A DNA stretch of 64,000 nt from Paralithodes platypus (Eukaryota > Arthropoda > Malacostraca > Decapoda > Lithodidae): contig CM064580.1 in the NCBI GenBank assembly GCA_032716605.1, positions 36,431,392 through 36,495,391 of the forward strand, read 5' to 3'. The notes under the pieces were generated by a model. It was not told where the DNA came from and did no database searches. It saw nothing but the letters and a program-made list of their open reading frames with translations. Below are positions 19,828-30,783 of this stretch, piece after piece (the stretch's first letter is position 1; each line of letters starts with the position of its first letter). The position numbers were made by a program, and so were the translations under genes.

Positions 19828-22800
19828 TGTTATGCCCTGTTTTTCTACAGGATTAACTTGGGTAATGTGAGTTCTAACTGACTGGGTATATAAGGCTGCA
19901 TGCACAAAACAAGGTATGAGGAATAGAGAACACAACATAAACACACGGTAACAAGACACACGATTACGTTTATTGATATACACACTTCTGAATACTCGTG
20001 CAAGGCAAATGATAGAATTGAACAACACTAGCATAAGTGGATATGGATGGAGCCTAGTCTCCCACTTCCAACGTTCAGGTATTAATCTTCTGATCACTGG
20101 CTTTAATTCACAAGTTTATATACTGGAGACCATCAATGTTACTTATAGATTCATATTCACTGTTAGATTTATTACTGGTAGCTCTGGTGCACAAGTAGTA
20201 GTTCACAGACTAGATTAGACACGCGTATTTTAGAGGACGGGAATTCTAGTAACCTCAGGGGGTACTGATCTAAGTTTTATATTCTTGTATCAGAAATACA
20301 TAGAACGCAAATCAGTGGGCGAACATTCAGATATCACTAGGGTTTCACTTCTATGTAATAATATCTGGGTATATGGGTAATTACGAGAGTTAATATCGCC
20401 TGTTAATTAATGAACACTGATACGCTTAGCACTTCCTAATGGAATGGTTATATATGAATTATACTGGGGCAAAGATATAGCCACTTCGTAGAAATATTAA
20501 TAAGTGAATCTCTAAATAGCACTGTAACAATGTAGTACTGATAGAGTGAATCTTGGGTAGTATTTGATTGGTCTGGTCCTGGTTATCTTGCGTCCGTGAT
20601 GTTGGGGGCTAACGACTGGTTCCGCGGCCGTCCAGGTGGTCCATATGTAGGAAGTTCTCAAGTACGTGGACAGGTCCTTCTATCCAAATCTGCCACAGAG
20701 TCTGCCAGCTCTGGAACTCAATTCTCAGCAACCAACAAGGATAGAGCTCGAGGTTAACTCTGGTGACCAACCTGGGTTGGTGTCTATCTTTCAACTGATT
20801 TTACTGGGGGCTGGAGCTGGGTTTATAGGCTCGGTTTTGGACCCTGTAGGCCATACGGATCTCGAGTCTTATGGAATTATTTGAGCTCTCAATAGATACG
20901 GGGACTAGGTAAGGTGGTGATTACTGTTGTGGCACATGGCTATAGGGAGCCTTCATAATGTGATATAACTGAGCCTTAGTAAGAGGTACTATTTTGGCTA
21001 TACTGGAAGTATTGAGGGGAGGGAGACTGGATCTACTTTGCGAGGAGGATTGGAACAGCTGTGATAGGAGCGTCTCTCTTAGATTGTTCAATCTTCATTC
21101 TATGGTATAGCTGAAGTGCTAATTTAGTTATCAGAGTATGCAAGAAAGGTTAATGGGTTATTGTGAGTTAATAGAGGTTAGTAAAGGTGTTAGTCATGCA
21201 TGGTTAGTTCATTGATAGGAAGAATTCCTGTGCTACCTGGCAATGACCCGGAAGTCAAAACAAGGGTCAGGTATACCTCCGCAGGGGTGGGGGTCTCCCT
21301 CCTCGGGTGGGTAAAAAGGGGTCGATGCGCGCCCTCTCTCTGTGATGGTCGTCCGGCGGCTGTGGCTAGGGGCTTGCCATATCACAAGTGTTTGTAATAA
21401 CCCTCTGTTTATGAGACAGATGTGGGTGTTCGTAATACCAAAACCGAAGGTGCCTTGACTAGCTGGTTTAATCGGTTGGGTTGTTAATTGCATGGTTTGC
21501 TGGATGTGGTGGAGACTGGAGTGCTAACTCTGCCACATTTATCTGGAAGTATGGCAATAGAAGTTAGTCACTGGCGAGGCGGCTAGCCTCGCACTGACGA
21601 TCATTGGGTACAGGGTTGTGAATGGGTTGTGAGAGAATAGATGGCATGCAAAGGGTTAGTAAAGTTCTAATGTTGTTCCGTCCTAGTAAGGGAAGGTAGG
21701 CTGGATAGGAGTATATATATAAAAGGTTGGAGAACGTTAGCAACGGAAAAATCAAGGATCTTCAGGAGGTATGAGGGAGAGGCTAGGTCGGAAAAGAGTC
21801 GAGGAGCGTGGGGTGTTAATGAGAGGGAGAGAGTTCAGGGGGCTACGTGGAAGTTTGACACTAAGGTCTCCGGGCGTAGGGGTGGCATTAGACTACAGTT
21901 GATATTGGAGTTTGGGGGGAAATGACAGTGAAAGTACGTTAGCCAAATGCTACCGGGGGATGAGCAAATACGGGGTGGTATATGAGTCTGGAAAAGATAG
22001 AATCATGTGGACTGTGGGGCTGTGGGGGAAAAGGAGGTTAACTGTAGGTGTGTGCTTGACTGTGGATAAAAGTAGGGAAAAACATGGTGTATTATTACTC
22101 GTCAATACGAGGGGTTATGGACACTATTATTTGACATGATTTCTTGCTGATCTAGTTGTCCCTGGGAACTGCGTTTTCTATGAAATATAGACCAAAGAAA
22201 AGCGGCAGTTCGTAGGGGTACTTCGTTATTGTTTCGTGGTAGATATGTGTCTAGACCATGGTAAAAAAAGGTTATCTATACAATCTCTGGTTGGGGTAAG
22301 AATTAGAGTTAATGCATGGTGGCTAACATCTTCAGTCATTATCTCTGTCTAGGTCTTACAGGAATAATGGTTATGTATACAATGGTGTACCCGTGGGTAT
22401 CATAGTTTCTTATCAATTATGACATGGGGTTTTAACATACTACTTCTCGGATGGAAGAACATACATAGATTTATGGGGGCGGTTGGTCTTCAGAAACTTA
22501 GTCTGGCAAGACAAGGTATTTTAAGGGGGTGAACATATTACTTCTCGGATGGAAGAACATACATAGATTTATGGCTGTCTGAACTGGTTGGCATTGGCTC
22601 AACCTAGGGACAGGGCATGGGTGTTTTAACCTAGGAGGAACATACATAGATTTATGGGGCGATTGGTCTTAAGAAACTTAGTCTGGCAAGACAATTAGTA
22701 TTTTAGGGTATGTTGATATTAATATCCTAACTTAGGGACAGGGCATGGGTGTATTAACTTAAGGTGTATTTATGTTCATCATGTAGGTAGAGGTGTAGGA

Positions 22801-24130
22801 CACGAGGGGTAGTGTATACGCGAGGTGGGGGAAAGGGTTGTGAATTGTAAAGGGGTTGGTTTGAGGCTAGGCGCCGCGCTGCTCGTGACCTAGGATAGTG
22901 ACCCTTAATGCGCTGGACATAGGGGTGGCATTTCCCTACGATCGAACAGGTAGAGTGGTGTGTGCAGCGGGGCGTGAAGGATAAGTGGACAGGATGACCC
23001 AAACAGGGTACCACTGAGCATAGGGTCATGAAGCAAAATAGAGTAGTGTGGATTGTGGATTCGAAGGAGGTGATTGGAAGACGTATAACAATTGTGGAAA
23101 AGTAAATGGAAGAGATGAACACAATGGCGGATAGAAGATAATTAACCTAAGGATTGAATACATGCATGAATGACAACATGATAGCCGTCGTCCTAATAAG
23201 ATGATGAAACCTGGTTGGTCTGCACGTGGCACAATACGACACAAGGACAGTGCCGCTATGTCGTATCAATACTGGTGGCATACTCCGGTTAATATTATAT
23301 ATACACTTAGTTACTAGAAGAACAAGGCAAGAGGGGGCGACTGAGCACGGGGGTACATATGTCTATACTCGTCATGGAAAGGGAGATACGAGGTAGCTTT
23401 CCTGCATCCCTCCTGATAATCGTCTGCAGATTGGTCATAGTGAGTTTATCCGAATTAACAGGCCTAAATCAATACAATAACTGGCATAGGGTTATCGGAT
23501 GTATAGAGTCGTGGTTAAAGGTTGGGAATATATAGTTAGTGGATAAAACCACGGGAGGTTAGAGACATAGAATTGTTAGAATTGGGGGGGGCTATGATTG
23601 TTATATAACTAAATACAGGGCTGACGTAATCACGATCTGATTTGGTGTGAAATGGAAGCTAAGGTGTCTTAGAGCGCCTCGAACCTACACAATGAAAGTA
23701 TTATAGCCTGTATGGTGGTTACCTAATTAAATACATACTTAGGTGGTACATCAAGAATATCAGTGAGTAAAGTATTGTGGTTTGTATATTAGAAGACTGT
23801 GATTGAGAGACGTATAATATGTGGAATGAATTGAGAGAGAGGGAGAGAGACCAAATTGGGAAAGGAAAAGGGGCCTGGGATCTATACATACTTAGGTGGT
23901 ACATCAAGAATATCAGTGAGTAAAGTATTGTGGTTTGTATATTAGAAGACTGTGATTGAGAGACGTATAATATGTGGAATGCATTTGAGAGAGAGAGAGA
24001 GAGAGACCAAATCGGGAAAGGAAAAGGGGCCTGGGATCTCGTTGGGGATGGGAGTTTCGCTCTCAAGATTTTCGTTCCTGTGGCTCGTTAGGGTTGGAGG
24101 TTTCGCTCTCAGGTTTTTCGTTCCTGTGGT
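19828..24130 (-). mobile_element. Diverged, inverted LTR related to the element at 52651-63598
   Basis: On the minus strand this ends CCTGTAGAAAAACAGGGCAT-AACA at 19828, exactly like the LTR ends at 56082 and 63598. Working leftwards in the LTR, matched blocks keep the same order: the segment reading MIRRLIPERWKWETRLHP (about 20097), the CTGTGGCAGATTTGGATAGA block (20680), AACGCAGTTCCCAGGG (22165), the CGGCACTGTCCTTGTGTCGT block (23245) and ACATCCGAGAAGTAG (22455, 22535). No gag or pol follows, so it looks like a solo or truncated LTR. The 5' limit near 24130 is uncertain. Short frames inside are not genes. Confidence 0.65.
23731..24040. repeat. ~155-bp tandem duplication
   Basis: ATACATACTTAGGTGGTACA...GGGGCCTGGGATCT occurs twice in a row (about 23731-23883 and 23884-24038), including a GA-rich run. 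A smaller direct repeat, GGTTTCGCTCTCAGG...TTTTCGTTCCTGTGG, follows at 24053-24130. Confidence 0.85.
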
Positions 24131-24210
24131 ATTTTAATTAGGTTTTCCTTCGTCCCTTTGGGACTCAAACCTATAATTTATTAGTGGCCCCTTCATCATT
24201 GACGATATGC

Positions 24211-24890
24211 CTGAATTCCCAAGACTGGAGGTGGGACATTCATCATAAACATCACATATCACTTAATAAACCGGTTACGGTCCAATGAACATGTACTAAT
24301 CAGGTCAGTTTAATATCAAAATAAAATATGAAAGAAGGTTACAGGCGGCATTTCTTAAAGGAAGCCTGTGGTGTTAACGCCTTTAAGATTCATAGAACCT
24401 TTGGTGTAACACAGGAATAAACTATCCATTCAGTTTATATATTCCAGGGGAAATGAAATATTCATTATCACCTAAATTTATTAATATGTAGGCCTACATA
24501 TTCATGGCCTTCGGTAATGTTACCAACAAATATTTATACTCTAATCCCTGAGATTATTGAGTATATTGGAAACCTTATTGCCTTCATAGTGTTTCCTCTT
24601 AAAATTAATGAATGTTCCTGGTAGGCTTACTTTAGCCTAGGAAACGATTATCACATGACTTTAATACTCGTTACATCTTGTCTCACTTCAGAGGCAGGTG
24701 TCATCACAATACTGGAAGCACGAAATTTGCAAGACAGTCAACTACCAGACGCCGCCAGATATAAAAATGTTAAATATTTGTTTTCTTAACTGACGTAAAT
24801 TTCCTTTATTATACACAAACCTGAGCATCCTTAATATGTTTTGATGCATACAAAATATAGGCTACATCTTACTAGGTATGCAGCTTATAG
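24211..24890. other. Non-coding stretch, nothing recognised
   Basis: AT-rich, no domain-like frame, no clear repeat partner within the window. Confidence 0.4.
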
Positions 24891-24892
24891 GT

Positions 24893-25285
24893 GAATTAAG
24901 CGCGGTCCCATACCTCCGTTTTGACCTCCGTTTGGGACGGACCTACATCATCAATGACGTAGGTCCCGTTGGCCCTGAGTGCTCTTCCAGGAGTTAAGCG
25001 CAGTTCCCATACCTCCGTTTTGACCTCCGTCTGGGACGGACCTACGTCATTGGGTTCCATGTCATCTCAACCAGTAGACCATTTCAACCAGTAGCTCTCA
25101 ACCAGTGCCAAATTAACCCAGACTAACCAAACCAGTGCCAAAATATAGTACTAACCTAACCTAACCGTATTGGTTGATTTGGTACTGGTTGAGAGCTACT
25201 GGTTGAAATGGTCTACTGGTTGAGTTGACCGTTCACCACGTCATTGATGACGTAGGTCCGTTTGGCCGTGTGTGCTCTCCCAGGA
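24893..25285 (+). repeat. ~110-bp unit duplicated, second copy interrupted
   Basis: TTAAGCGC(G/A)GT.CCCATACC, TCCGTTTTGACCTCCGT and GGGACGGACCTAC are followed in copy 1 by ATCATCAATGACGTAGGTCC...CTCTTCCAGGAGTTAA. In copy 2 the same continuation occurs only after a 186-bp fold-back insert. The units provide an empty-site comparison. Confidence 0.8.
25052..25237. mobile_element. Fold-back element 2 (186 bp) with telomere-like core
   Basis: Flanked by the perfect 8-bp duplication ACGTCATT (25044-25051, 25238-25245). The arms are ~60-bp inverted repeats, sharing CTCAACCAGTAGACCATTTC and AACCAGTAGCTCTCAACCAG. The core contains CTAACCTAACCTAACC. An empty version of the target is seen in the neighbouring unit copy. 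Confidence 0.85.
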
Positions 25286-25289
25286 GTTA

Positions 25290-25905
25290 AAACGGTGATT
25301 GGACGACTCGGCCCATGGGACAACTCGGCTCGGACAGCTCGGCCCAGTTTTGGACAACTCGGCCCATTACTTGAGACAGCTCGGACCCATGTTTTGCTAT
25401 GGGGCAATTTGACGAGACCAGTCAGGATTAGGATGGGGAGAGCTAAGTGGAGGGTTTATGGGTGAGGCCATGTATGCAGCACCAAATCTTGTCCTCTGCG
25501 TATGCGCGGCCTTTTCCCTAATATTTTTATTATGTTATTTAGGCTCAACTGTTAGGTTAATTTAAGTTAGGTTAGGTTAGGTTAGGTTAGGTTAAAATAA
25601 TATAATAGTAAAAAGGAAACAAAAATCGTGCCAAGGGGCCTAAGATTCTCACGCATGCGCAGAGGACAGGATTTGCAGGATTTGGTGCTGCATACATGGC
25701 CTCCCGTTTATGGCGTGTGTGTAATGTGGGCGAAATGTTCGTTTATTGTATAATTATGTCATAGGCTAGCTAGTTCTCTCGATTCATAATGTGTAGGTTA
25801 GGTTAGGTTAATTAAGAGTTGTCTCGTAATTAACACGGGGCCGAGCTGTCTCGTTTTTACTGGGCCGAGCTGTCCCGTGGTCCGAGTAGTCTAGCATTCG
25901 TTAAA
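25290..25905. repeat. Inverted 'CTCGGCCCA' repeats flanking fold-back element 3
   Basis: 25290-25390 has several copies of ACTCGGCCCA/ACAGCTCGG, and 25812-25900 has GGGCCGAGCTGTC words in inverted orientation. Together they suggest the arms of a larger palindromic element into which fold-back element 3 inserted. Confidence 0.55.
25462..25705. mobile_element. Fold-back element 3 (244 bp) with (TTAGG)n core
   Basis: Flanked by the perfect 8-bp duplication GTTTATGG (25454-25461, 25706-25713). The left arm GTGAGGCCATGTATGCAGCA pairs with the right-arm end GCTGCATACATGGCCTCCC. The arms continue through CAAATC.TGTCCTCTGCG.ATGCG. The core contains five to six TTAGG units (about 25565-25597). No coding capacity. 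Confidence 0.85.
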
Positions 25906-26363
25906 ACTTCACAAGCGTGAAATCCAATGTTGCCACACTATCTCTTAACTCGCCCAGTTGGGCTTACTTTAAGTATAGATGGCAAATTATTCGTTTTTGT
26001 GGTACCTACTGCTTGACACAATGTATCGTGATATGCACTATGTAAACAGTCAAAATATTGGAGAGTATTTAAAAAGCCTGAAATCCAAGTTAAATTAACG
26101 AGCACTAGCATCAATAGAGGCAATGTACTTCAAGCCTAAATTTGTTGATTTCGGAATAAATATTACACAATATCCATAATTGATCGTCGTGACAACATGC
26201 ACAGCTACCAAATTACACTTTTATACAACTCTGTCTTCACAAAATGGAAAGTATGAGACTAAAAATGTTGGCTACCTTTTCGCCTTGCTCCTGGGCTATA
26301 AACATTGGCAGTACTTCAGAACTCGCCCAACATTGTGTCCGTGGCGGAGAGGGCGAGTGTTTC
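25906..26363. other. Non-coding stretch, nothing recognised
   Basis: No supported gene; a few short frames without domain content. Confidence 0.4.
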
Positions 26364-27684
26364 TGAAATAACAGAAAAGCATATTCACCACCACAGCCAA
26401 CATACCGAGATCCCCACCCCTACCTCCACCACCATCACCAACACCACCACCACAGCCACCATACCGAGACCTCCACGTACTTTACCTTCACCACCTCCAC
26501 CAACAATGTTGCCATACCTTCACCACAACCAACATACCAAGTGAAATAGCAGAGAAACAGTTACCCAAGCATTCACCACCACCAAGCCGTTTTCTCTCTC
26601 ATATCCTACATCAAAGAAAACGACTAAGGGCAGACAATTATATATACCTCCACAGAGAAAGTAAAACATGTGATCAGTTCTCGCCGATATTACACTTCTC
26701 CTGCAACATCCCAAACCTACAAACTTGCAACCACTGTCCACTCCATCTACCTCCAGCCTGTAAAACACATAAGCAGCACCAGACCAAACCAAAAGACAAA
26801 TGTAACTATATCATGCGGTAGTACGTCCTAGCATGTTTCACATGCTTGCACCCAGTCAGGGGACATCCTGACGACGTATACAGACAAAACACACATAACA
26901 AAGCCACTCCAACACCTTCCTCTCTCTCCAACACCCCTTCTCCCCTCTTAACACTCTTCTCTGAGCTATTGCCGATAAAAATGGCATGTTCAGTCCTGTA
27001 AAGAATCGTAAGATTCAGAGTCGTAAAGATTCCAGGACGAGCTCATTAGCGGCGGATCCCCAGATCGACCGTGGTGATTGTCACCTAAACATCTACAAAA
27101 CAAACAACCCCACCCCAGAGTTAAAAAGGACACAACCGCCCCCAGCCAACACGAGTTACTACCATCGAGATGACACGCCCTCTAACACCAAGGAAAAACT
27201 TATCCATCAACATAACCAATTCCAAAGTCCAGCAGAAGAAGAAAAGCGAAGAAGAGAAATCAATCAAGAAATGGCACTATAAGTAAGTAAGTATATCAGC
27301 CCTCTCCAAGCCACAAGGAACTAACCGCCCTACAACATCCTACCCCTAGGCGCCTTTCTGATGCTCAACCACATCACCCCCGAGGCCCTGAGAAACGGTA
27401 TGACTATGACGGAAGATTTTAGGAACAATATATCGGTTTAGAGCTGTTCTGGACACCAGTGGTAAAGGAACAGATTCGAAGATCAAGGGCACAGTTGAAG
27501 GATTGATTCAGTTGACCGCAGTGCGAAGACACAATTCCGAGACTGTAGCCACCCACGAATAACTAATTATTTTGAGTGGGTATCAACAAGCTAGTTTATT
27601 AGAGCCTTCCAGGTGAAGTAATCTAATATTCTTGCCTACCCCAAACCCAGTGCTATTGTGGATTACAGCAAACTACCCAGTGTA
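26364..27684 (+). mobile_element. Diverged LTR fragment of the family of the element at 30784-41202
   Basis: From 26541 the sequence TGAAATAGCAGAGAAACAGT and following CATTCACCACCACCAAGCCG matches the LTR start at 30784/39052 with many differences. Later blocks also match in order: the tract coding NNPTPELK...; CAGTTGA...GTTCAGTTGA; GTGGGTATCAACAAGCTAGT; and GTGAAGTAATCTAATATTCT. A partial start-like word also occurs at 26364. It is cut at 27684 by the MITE. A short frame (about 26986-27282) corresponds to the LTR-encoded protein tail of the complete element. Confidence 0.8.
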
Positions 27685-27688
27685 TTAA

Positions 27689-28043
27689 CCCTTAAAGATC
27701 GGGCGGACTTAAGTCCGCCTCCAATTTGCAGCAAGTTAATTAGGAGCATTATTAAGGCTTTTAAAGGGTTAAAATCGAGTGCAAATGGCCGGGAGCGCAG
27801 CGGGCCAGACAGCCGACTCCCAGGGCTTACCGCCGCCCACTAACTCATGTTCCCTGTGTTCTCGAGAGGCCAGCAGTGTAGCCAGTAGTGAGCATAGCTG
27901 GGAAAAATATGCCGCTATATGCTAAACTCCCATGTTACTGGTACCACTGTATGAGAACCACGAGTGCTACATAGCTCGTTCTGGTCTCATTTTGAAGCTT
28001 TTAGCGCCTATTTTTTTGCTGAATACATTTCTTTTCATGCAGA
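27689..28043. mobile_element. piggyBac-like MITE, second copy, truncated by an LTR
   Basis: Starts CCCTTAAAGATCGGGCGGAC after TTAA (27685-27688) and follows the copy at 1499-1910 closely up to TTTTCATGCAGA. There an LTR (TGTAACGGG...) begins. The right end of the MITE is not found in the window. Confidence 0.85.
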
Positions 28044-28618
28044 TGTAACGGGAAGAAATTGTACTTTCCCTTTTGGTATATGTTGTAAGGTTTGACTTAA
28101 CTGTAAGACTTTTTCCCCTTCATTCACTCTTCCCTATATTTAAGGGGAATGTATCGTTTAAGAAGGGTTAAGTAACCCTTGTCTATGTAAAGAGGGATTT
28201 AGCCTAGATCAGGAGAACTAATATTCTCAAATCTATCTAAAATACTTTCAAGCCTAATTTATCCTTTCATCCCTTTTGTTATCCCATATAAAAATCCTTC
28301 CTTTTCGAATTTAGAGTAATGCCCCCTTGTGTAAAAAGACCGCCAATTCCTACCCCAGCGACGCCACCCTTTGTGGTCACCCTCCCCTTTTTTGGCGGGA
28401 TCCCTGGCACTGGCCCTCGGCCCCTCACTGTCGTGACCCCAGGCCTACGAGAAAGACACTTACCTAACCCCCAGTCTCTGTCATCATTCCCCGCTTCTTC
28501 TCCGGACTTAGGCTTCCTTTCCCTCCATTCAGAGGTTCGTAATTAAGGTTTATAGTGTTATAAGGTATTGCTTATTCAGTTAAGTAAGTACTTCAGTACT
28601 CAGTATTCAGTAAGTGCG
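28044..28618 (+). mobile_element. Partial LTR of the 46070-52576 family
   Basis: 28044-28528 is nearly identical to 52088-52576, beginning TGTAACGGGAAGAAATTGTA and ending CCCTCCATT. The other copy is cut there; this copy continues (CAGAGGTTCGTAATTAAGG...) until a LINE fragment at about 28619. It includes a short open stretch beginning MPPCVKRPPIP that also occurs in the other copy. Confidence 0.8.
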
Positions 28619-29239
28619 GGTCTGAGCAAACTTCTTGATATATGTGAATCTTTTGGTAGTAAACATTGTGTTAAATTCAACCCACTGAAAAGTGCTGTTC
28701 TTATATTTAGATCAAAATTACTGTATAAAAGTAAACTGCCAAATTTCTCACTCAATAATCAAATTATTCAAGAAGTAAACAAAATAAAATACCTGGGACA
28801 CATTATCTCAAACGATTGCTCAGATGATGCAGATATCGGCCGTCAGCGCAGACAGCTATATTTACGTGGTAACACCATCTTGAGAAAATTCCACATGTGT
28901 AATTGGGAAACTAAAGTCACTTTGTTCCGGACATATTGTTCCTCTATGTACACGGCCCATTTGTGGTGGAAGTATAAGAGAGCCACCATAAATGGTCTGT
29001 GTACATCCTATCATAATATACTCAAGATGTTCATTGGTCTCTCTAAATATGAAAGCACAAGTATGGTGTGCACACTGTTGGATGTGCAGTGCTGTCGGGC
29101 TGTCATCAGGAGACTGGTGTACAGCTTTTCGCAGCGACTGCAATCCTCCAGTAACACGCTGATTGTAGCTCTTTGGTCTAGTGATCATATCTATGAATCC
29201 CGTATTATATCTCACTGGCAGAAGTTGCTGCACACATAG
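28619..29239 (+). pseudogene. Non-LTR reverse transcriptase, C-terminal part
   Basis: The open frame reads LSKLLDICESFGSKHCVKFN, then KIKYLGHIISND, LYLRGNTILRKFHMC, SSMYTAHLWWKY, and ends HWQKLLHT. These are post-catalytic thumb/connection motifs of LINE RTs. The catalytic DD box is upstream of the truncation. The clade is uncertain; a CR1/L2-superfamily relative is likely. No stops within the retained part. Confidence 0.7.
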
Positions 29240-29533
29240 TATGTACTGTAATGTAATATATAGGTCTAATTGAACTATGAGCAATGATCTGTGCAATAGG
29301 TGTTAACCAACATTGAGCAATAGCCTTAGTTAGCCTATCTGTGTTATATTGTGACAAAATGTGATATGTGCTCTATTCTGTAAATAGGCCTACTGTATTT
29401 TTTATTTTGTGTCTTTATTAATATATCTTTGTGTATAATTATTATCTGTGCTCTGACGAGAAGTGTATGTGATATGGACCATTAGGTCGTACTGTATTTA
29501 TACTGTATCTATCTTATGTGTCTGGAATAAAGA

Positions 29534-29570
<37 letters not shown>
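28619..29570 (+). mobile_element. 5'-truncated LINE fragment with (ATT)n tail
   Basis: The RT C-terminal coding part is followed by a short 3' UTR and a 3' (ATT)n tail (about 29535-29570), typical of a LINE insertion. No target duplication could be matched. It interrupts the LTR fragment. Confidence 0.75.
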
Positions 29571-29571
<1 letters not shown>

Positions 29572-30308
29572 TAGGTGTGTAATGTAGGAGGTATTACTGT
29601 GATTGACAAATTCGTGAACCATCGGGTTGGTCGACAGGCACCCCTCACCTGCCAAGTGCCTACAACCATACAAATTCCCCCATTATCATTGTGTTCAGTA
29701 AATCTTAGTCTGTGCACCTTTGCTAAGTGTTTAACGTCAAATTAACTTCGTGTGTAATAATTTCAGTCAGAGGGACGCCATTTGATGGCCTTCCAATTCT
29801 TGTGTTTTTCCATAATTCCCGACCAAACTTAGGCTAGCCTATTTTGCTAGTTTGTCTTTCACCGTTTTACATAATCCTGAGGTAGTGCGAGAACACCAGT
29901 TAAGAGTAGAATTGAGGACGAAGTTGATTAAAATGCTTTTGAAGCTTGACCGCCATTTTAGGATTTAGACCATCTCGCATTTCGGAGAGACGACCAGGTT
30001 GAGTAAATTACTAATGTAGCAGTTGTATTGTATGTTTAGAACTTGTTCATTACTTTGAGTTTATAAAACCATGCATTTTGGTAAATATGATTGTATTTTA
30101 ACGTGTAAATCAGGAAAGGACATTCGTTTGAGATCGTGTCCTTGAGTTTTGTTTACCTTTCGTGTCTCCGACGTTCCAAAGTTAGGCGCTAGGAAACAGG
30201 AAACTAGGAAACAGCGCTACAACAACCTTACGTTGAGGAGGAAAACCAAATGATAGGAAATCTACTGTTCAAAGAAGAAAACCAGGAACGAGTGAAGAAG
30301 ATGTGGAA
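29571..30308. other. Non-coding stretch between insertions
   Basis: No gene and no internal repeat partner recognised; ends in a purine-rich segment just before a terminal inverted repeat. Confidence 0.4.
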
Positions 30309-30429
30309 AACTCCATTTATTGGTCACCAATTTTCCCATGGATTTTTTTATTTTTCCCTGTTAGTTTTCATCAATATATAGTGTTTAGAAATAATTAGAA
30401 CCCTCGGCGAAACCGTTTTCCCCATTATA

Positions 30430-30770
30430 CAACGATCTTAAGACACGCCGCCCGATAGTGGGGAGGGCTATGAAGTACAGGGAAAATGAGGGGTTAAATG
30501 CGTAAAACGGCGATACAAACGTATTCAAGCAAAACTTGGCTCGGGTTTGAAGGTATTTCAAAGGCCTAAAACCCAATATTTCGAAAACCCGAGCCAAGTT
30601 TTGGCCAAAGCTGGCTCGGATTTTGCGAGTTTGTAAACAAACAAATGACAGTAACCTCATTTAGAAATTTGGCTCAGGTTTCCCGAAATTGCAAAGCCAT
30701 AAAACCCGAATATTGGAAAACCCGAGCCAAGTTTTGGGAAAAGTTGGCTCTGATTTTGCGAGTTTTAAGA
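30430..30770 (+). repeat. Tandem palindromic 'TTGGCTCGGG' units
   Basis: Two ~130-bp units, each with TTGGCTC(G/A)GGTTT and its reverse complement AAACCCGAGCCAA, preceded by GATAGTGGGGAGGGCTATGA. Closely matches 43845-44160. Confidence 0.8.
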
Positions 30771-30783
30771 GTAAACAAATTAC

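Noticed and set aside
23731..24040. CRISPR-like or satellite array
   Set aside because: Only two long copies; no spacer structure, and the genome is eukaryotic.
23700..24066. Minus-strand 115-aa frame with internal duplication
   Set aside because: It is the translation of the 155-bp tandem duplication, not a gene.
28319..28546. 75-aa frame MPPCVKRPPIP... also present at 52366
   Set aside because: Shared only because both are copies of the same LTR; the frame diverges after the truncation point, so no evidence of a conserved protein.
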